Assembly (NCBI GenBank): GCA_016839385.1
Contig: JAEOUK010000412.1
Span: 1 to 15,412, forward strand
Length of the DNA stretch: 15,412 nt
DNA from: Promethearchaeota archaeon
Lineage (GTDB): Archaea; Asgardarchaeota; Lokiarchaeia; Sigynarchaeales; MK-D1
Direction: 5' to 3'
Position 1 is the first letter of the stretch; each line of letters opens with the position of its first letter. The position numbers and the translations under genes were made by a program. The notes beneath the pieces are model-generated. The model did not search any database and had not been told where the DNA came from. It worked only from the letters and a program-made list of their open reading frames with translations. Below are positions 14,015 to 15,412 of this stretch, one piece after another.

Positions 14015-14545
14015 TTGTCAAAACCCTACCAAAAAGCAAATATCCCTGGACCTGAGGTTGGTGTTTCTGTATCAGATCCCGCAACCTTAGCAACTATAAT
14101 AAAAAAATCTGCGAATGTGTTATTAGTAATTGGAGCTGAATCCATAAAAGAAAATATTGGAAACAGAACCTATGCGGAGTTTCTCTTAGAACTTGGTGAA
14201 AAAATAAATGCAACCATTATTTCCACAACTACTGCATATAAATTCCTCTCAGAAAAAGCCAAATCCACTGAAATGAATGTTATGTCTCTAGTCAACATTA
14301 CAAATCGACTTCGAGATCCAAATTGGTTGAATATTAAAGGTAAAGGGGAAAAATATGACTTAGTCGCATTTGGAGGGTTCCTTGTTTATTATTTAAGTCA
14401 AAGTCTATCAACACTGAAAAATTACACACAATACCGAACTGTTTGCCTTGAACGGTTCCATCACCCTAATGCTCGATTTTCTTTACCAAATATAGAAAAA
14501 CTAGAGTGGGAAAATTATTTAGAGGAAGTTATATCAAAATTATAG
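14015..14545 (+). CDS. cdhB: CODH/acetyl-CoA synthase epsilon subunit
   Basis: A 176-residue protein, close to the usual length of the archaeal epsilon subunit, which associates with the alpha (CO dehydrogenase) subunit of the decarbonylase/synthase complex. Family features: ANIPGPEVG (8-16), the Rossmann-like 'ANVLLVIGAES' (33-43), VNITNRLRDPNW (93-104), KYDLVAFGG (113-121), a run of 'LSTLKNY' (131-137) and HPNARFSLPN (150-159). The start is TTG at 14015, nine bases after GAGG; no ATG would keep the conserved N-terminus. cdhC follows after 9 bases, so the two are in one operon. In methanogens cdhB usually follows cdhA; here a TatD gene precedes it, and the 89-base gap carries only T-rich sequence, so cdhA must lie elsewhere. 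Confidence 0.88.
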   Translation: MSKPYQKANIPGPEVGVSVSDPATLATIIKKSANVLLVIGAESIKENIGNRTYAEFLLELGEKINATIISTTTAYKFLSEKAKSTEMNVMSLVNITNRLRDPNWLNIKGKGEKYDLVAFGGFLVYYLSQSLSTLKNYTQYRTVCLERFHHPNARFSLPNIEKLEWENYLEEVISKL

Positions 14546-14554
14546 GCGATTAAC

Positions 14555-15412
14555 ATGAGTTTTGAAGCATATCCAATAGGTGTAGGTCCACAATTTGAAG
14601 GGGAACGAGTTAGAAAGAAAGAAATGTATATTGAGCTAGGCGGTCCTCAAATTGAAAAGAAATTTGAATTGTGTGAGGTAAAACCAGCAAAATTTGTGAA
14701 AGATAACAACATAAAAATTGTTGGTTCTGATATTTCAGAATTAAAGGAAGGGGGTTCCTATCCAATTGGAGTTTATTTAGAAATTGCAGGTTCTCAGCTA
14801 GAACAAGATCTAGAAGCAGTTATCGAAAGAAGATTTCATGATTTTTCTAATTTTATACAAGGTTTTATGCACCTAAATCAGCGTTATACTAATTGGTTTC
14901 GATTATCTAAGAAATCCTACGAAAAAGGTCTAAAATCATTTACTCTTATAGGAGAAATCCTCATCAAACTGTTTAAAGCAGAATATAATATTATAGAAAA
15001 AGCACAAATTACCTTTTTCACTGATAAAAAGCAAGTAGATGCCAAATGGAAAAATGCTATGGAAATTTACGAAAAACGTGACGCACGTATTCGTGGATTA
15101 AAGGATGAGGATGTTGAAGAATTTTATGCATGTACATTATGTGCAAGTTTTGCCCCCAAACATGCATGTGCAATTGCCCCTAATCGCATGAGTTTATGTG
15201 GGGCTATCAATTGGTTTGATGCTCGAGCCGCAGCGAAGGTGGATCCTAAAGGACCTATCTTTCGAATTGATAAAGGTAACGTGTTAAACGAGAAAGCCGG
15301 AGAATACTCAGGCATTAATGAGATGATAAAGAACTCTTCTCTTGGTGAAATAGATAAAATATACATGTATTCTGGCTTGGAACATCCGCATACATCTTGT
15401 GGGTGTTTTGAA
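14555..15412 (+). CDS. cdhC: CODH/acetyl-CoA synthase beta subunit (acetyl-CoA synthase), 5' part
   Basis: The frame is open from ATG 14555 to the end of the window: 286 residues of a subunit usually about 460-470 long in archaea. This subunit makes acetyl-CoA from CO, a methyl group from the corrinoid protein, and CoA, at the nickel-iron A-cluster. The N-terminus (YPIGVGPQFEGERVRKKEMY) matches archaeal beta subunits, which lack the ~310-residue bacterial extension. A-cluster cysteines are Cys193, 196, 205, 215, 282 and 284. Each is exactly 313 less than the ligands of the Moorella thermoacetica enzyme (506, 509, 518, 528, 595, 597), and Phe199 matches its Phe512. It is coupled to cdhB by a 9-base gap. 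The C-terminal part is missing only because the window ends. Confidence 0.96.
   Translation, partial: MSFEAYPIGVGPQFEGERVRKKEMYIELGGPQIEKKFELCEVKPAKFVKDNNIKIVGSDISELKEGGSYPIGVYLEIAGSQLEQDLEAVIERRFHDFSNFIQGFMHLNQRYTNWFRLSKKSYEKGLKSFTLIGEILIKLFKAEYNIIEKAQITFFTDKKQVDAKWKNAMEIYEKRDARIRGLKDEDVEEFYACTLCASFAPKHACAIAPNRMSLCGAINWFDARAAAKVDPKGPIFRIDKGNVLNEKAGEYSGINEMIKNSSLGEIDKIYMYSGLEHPHTSCGCFE

Noticed and set aside
15124..15366. 80-residue minus-strand frame
   Set aside because: It lies entirely opposite the A-cluster region of cdhC, which is certain coding sequence.
1..15412. CRISPR arrays, insertion sequences, tRNA or rRNA genes
   Set aside because: I saw no regularly spaced direct repeats, no transposase-like protein, no cloverleaf with tRNA-conserved bases and no rRNA-like stretch.

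Overview
The window (about one third G+C) comes from an archaeon. Evidence: a Cgi121-type KEOPS subunit, a GINS-like replication protein, archaeal-type CODH/ACS subunits (separate epsilon and a short beta without the bacterial N-terminal extension), a COG1099-type TatD relative, a COG1223-like AAA ATPase, and TATA-like boxes 25-32 bases before several starts, including some that look leaderless. With pyruvate:ferredoxin oxidoreductase and acetyl-CoA synthase it suggests a strict anaerobe with Wood-Ljungdahl metabolism. An Asgard or similar anaerobic lineage is possible, but the sequence alone does not settle the phylum. Stops are TAA, TAG and TGA in the ordinary way, so the standard code applies.

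Layout. 1-324 (+): end of a 2-oxoacid (pyruvate) ferredoxin oxidoreductase beta subunit. 379-1615 (+): a threonylcarbamoyl-AMP synthase (Sua5/YrdC) and a THUMP RNA-binding protein. 6004-1608 (-): a run of DHH phosphoesterase, two ECF-type ABC ATPases, the EcfT membrane subunit and Cgi121. The Sua5 and Cgi121 genes thus converge on the same tRNA modification, t6A37. 6159-6326 (+): a small hypothetical gene behind a perfect 14-base palindrome. 8348-6323 (-): a GINS-like protein, a five-CXXC zinc-ribbon segment in the same frame directly after its TAA stop, and an AAA ATPase. 8443-11838 (+): a giant protein with about nine membrane segments followed by a long HEAT-repeat solenoid. 11888-15412 (+): bacterial-type triosephosphate isomerase, a CooT-like nickel protein, a TatD-family protein with altered metal ligands, CODH/ACS epsilon (cdhB) and the 5' part of CODH/ACS beta (cdhC), which runs off the end.

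How the genes fit together. The right end is a nickel/acetyl-CoA synthase module: a CooT-like protein beginning Met-Cys, a degenerate TatD protein and cdhB-cdhC, with all six A-cluster cysteines at exactly the family spacing. The left part holds tRNA-modification genes and an ECF transporter core without a substrate-binding S subunit. The strongest anomalies are the GINS-like/zinc-ribbon reading frame split by an in-frame TAA, the degenerate TatD protein in the CODH/ACS cluster, and the triosephosphate isomerase with an enlarged catalytic lid loop.
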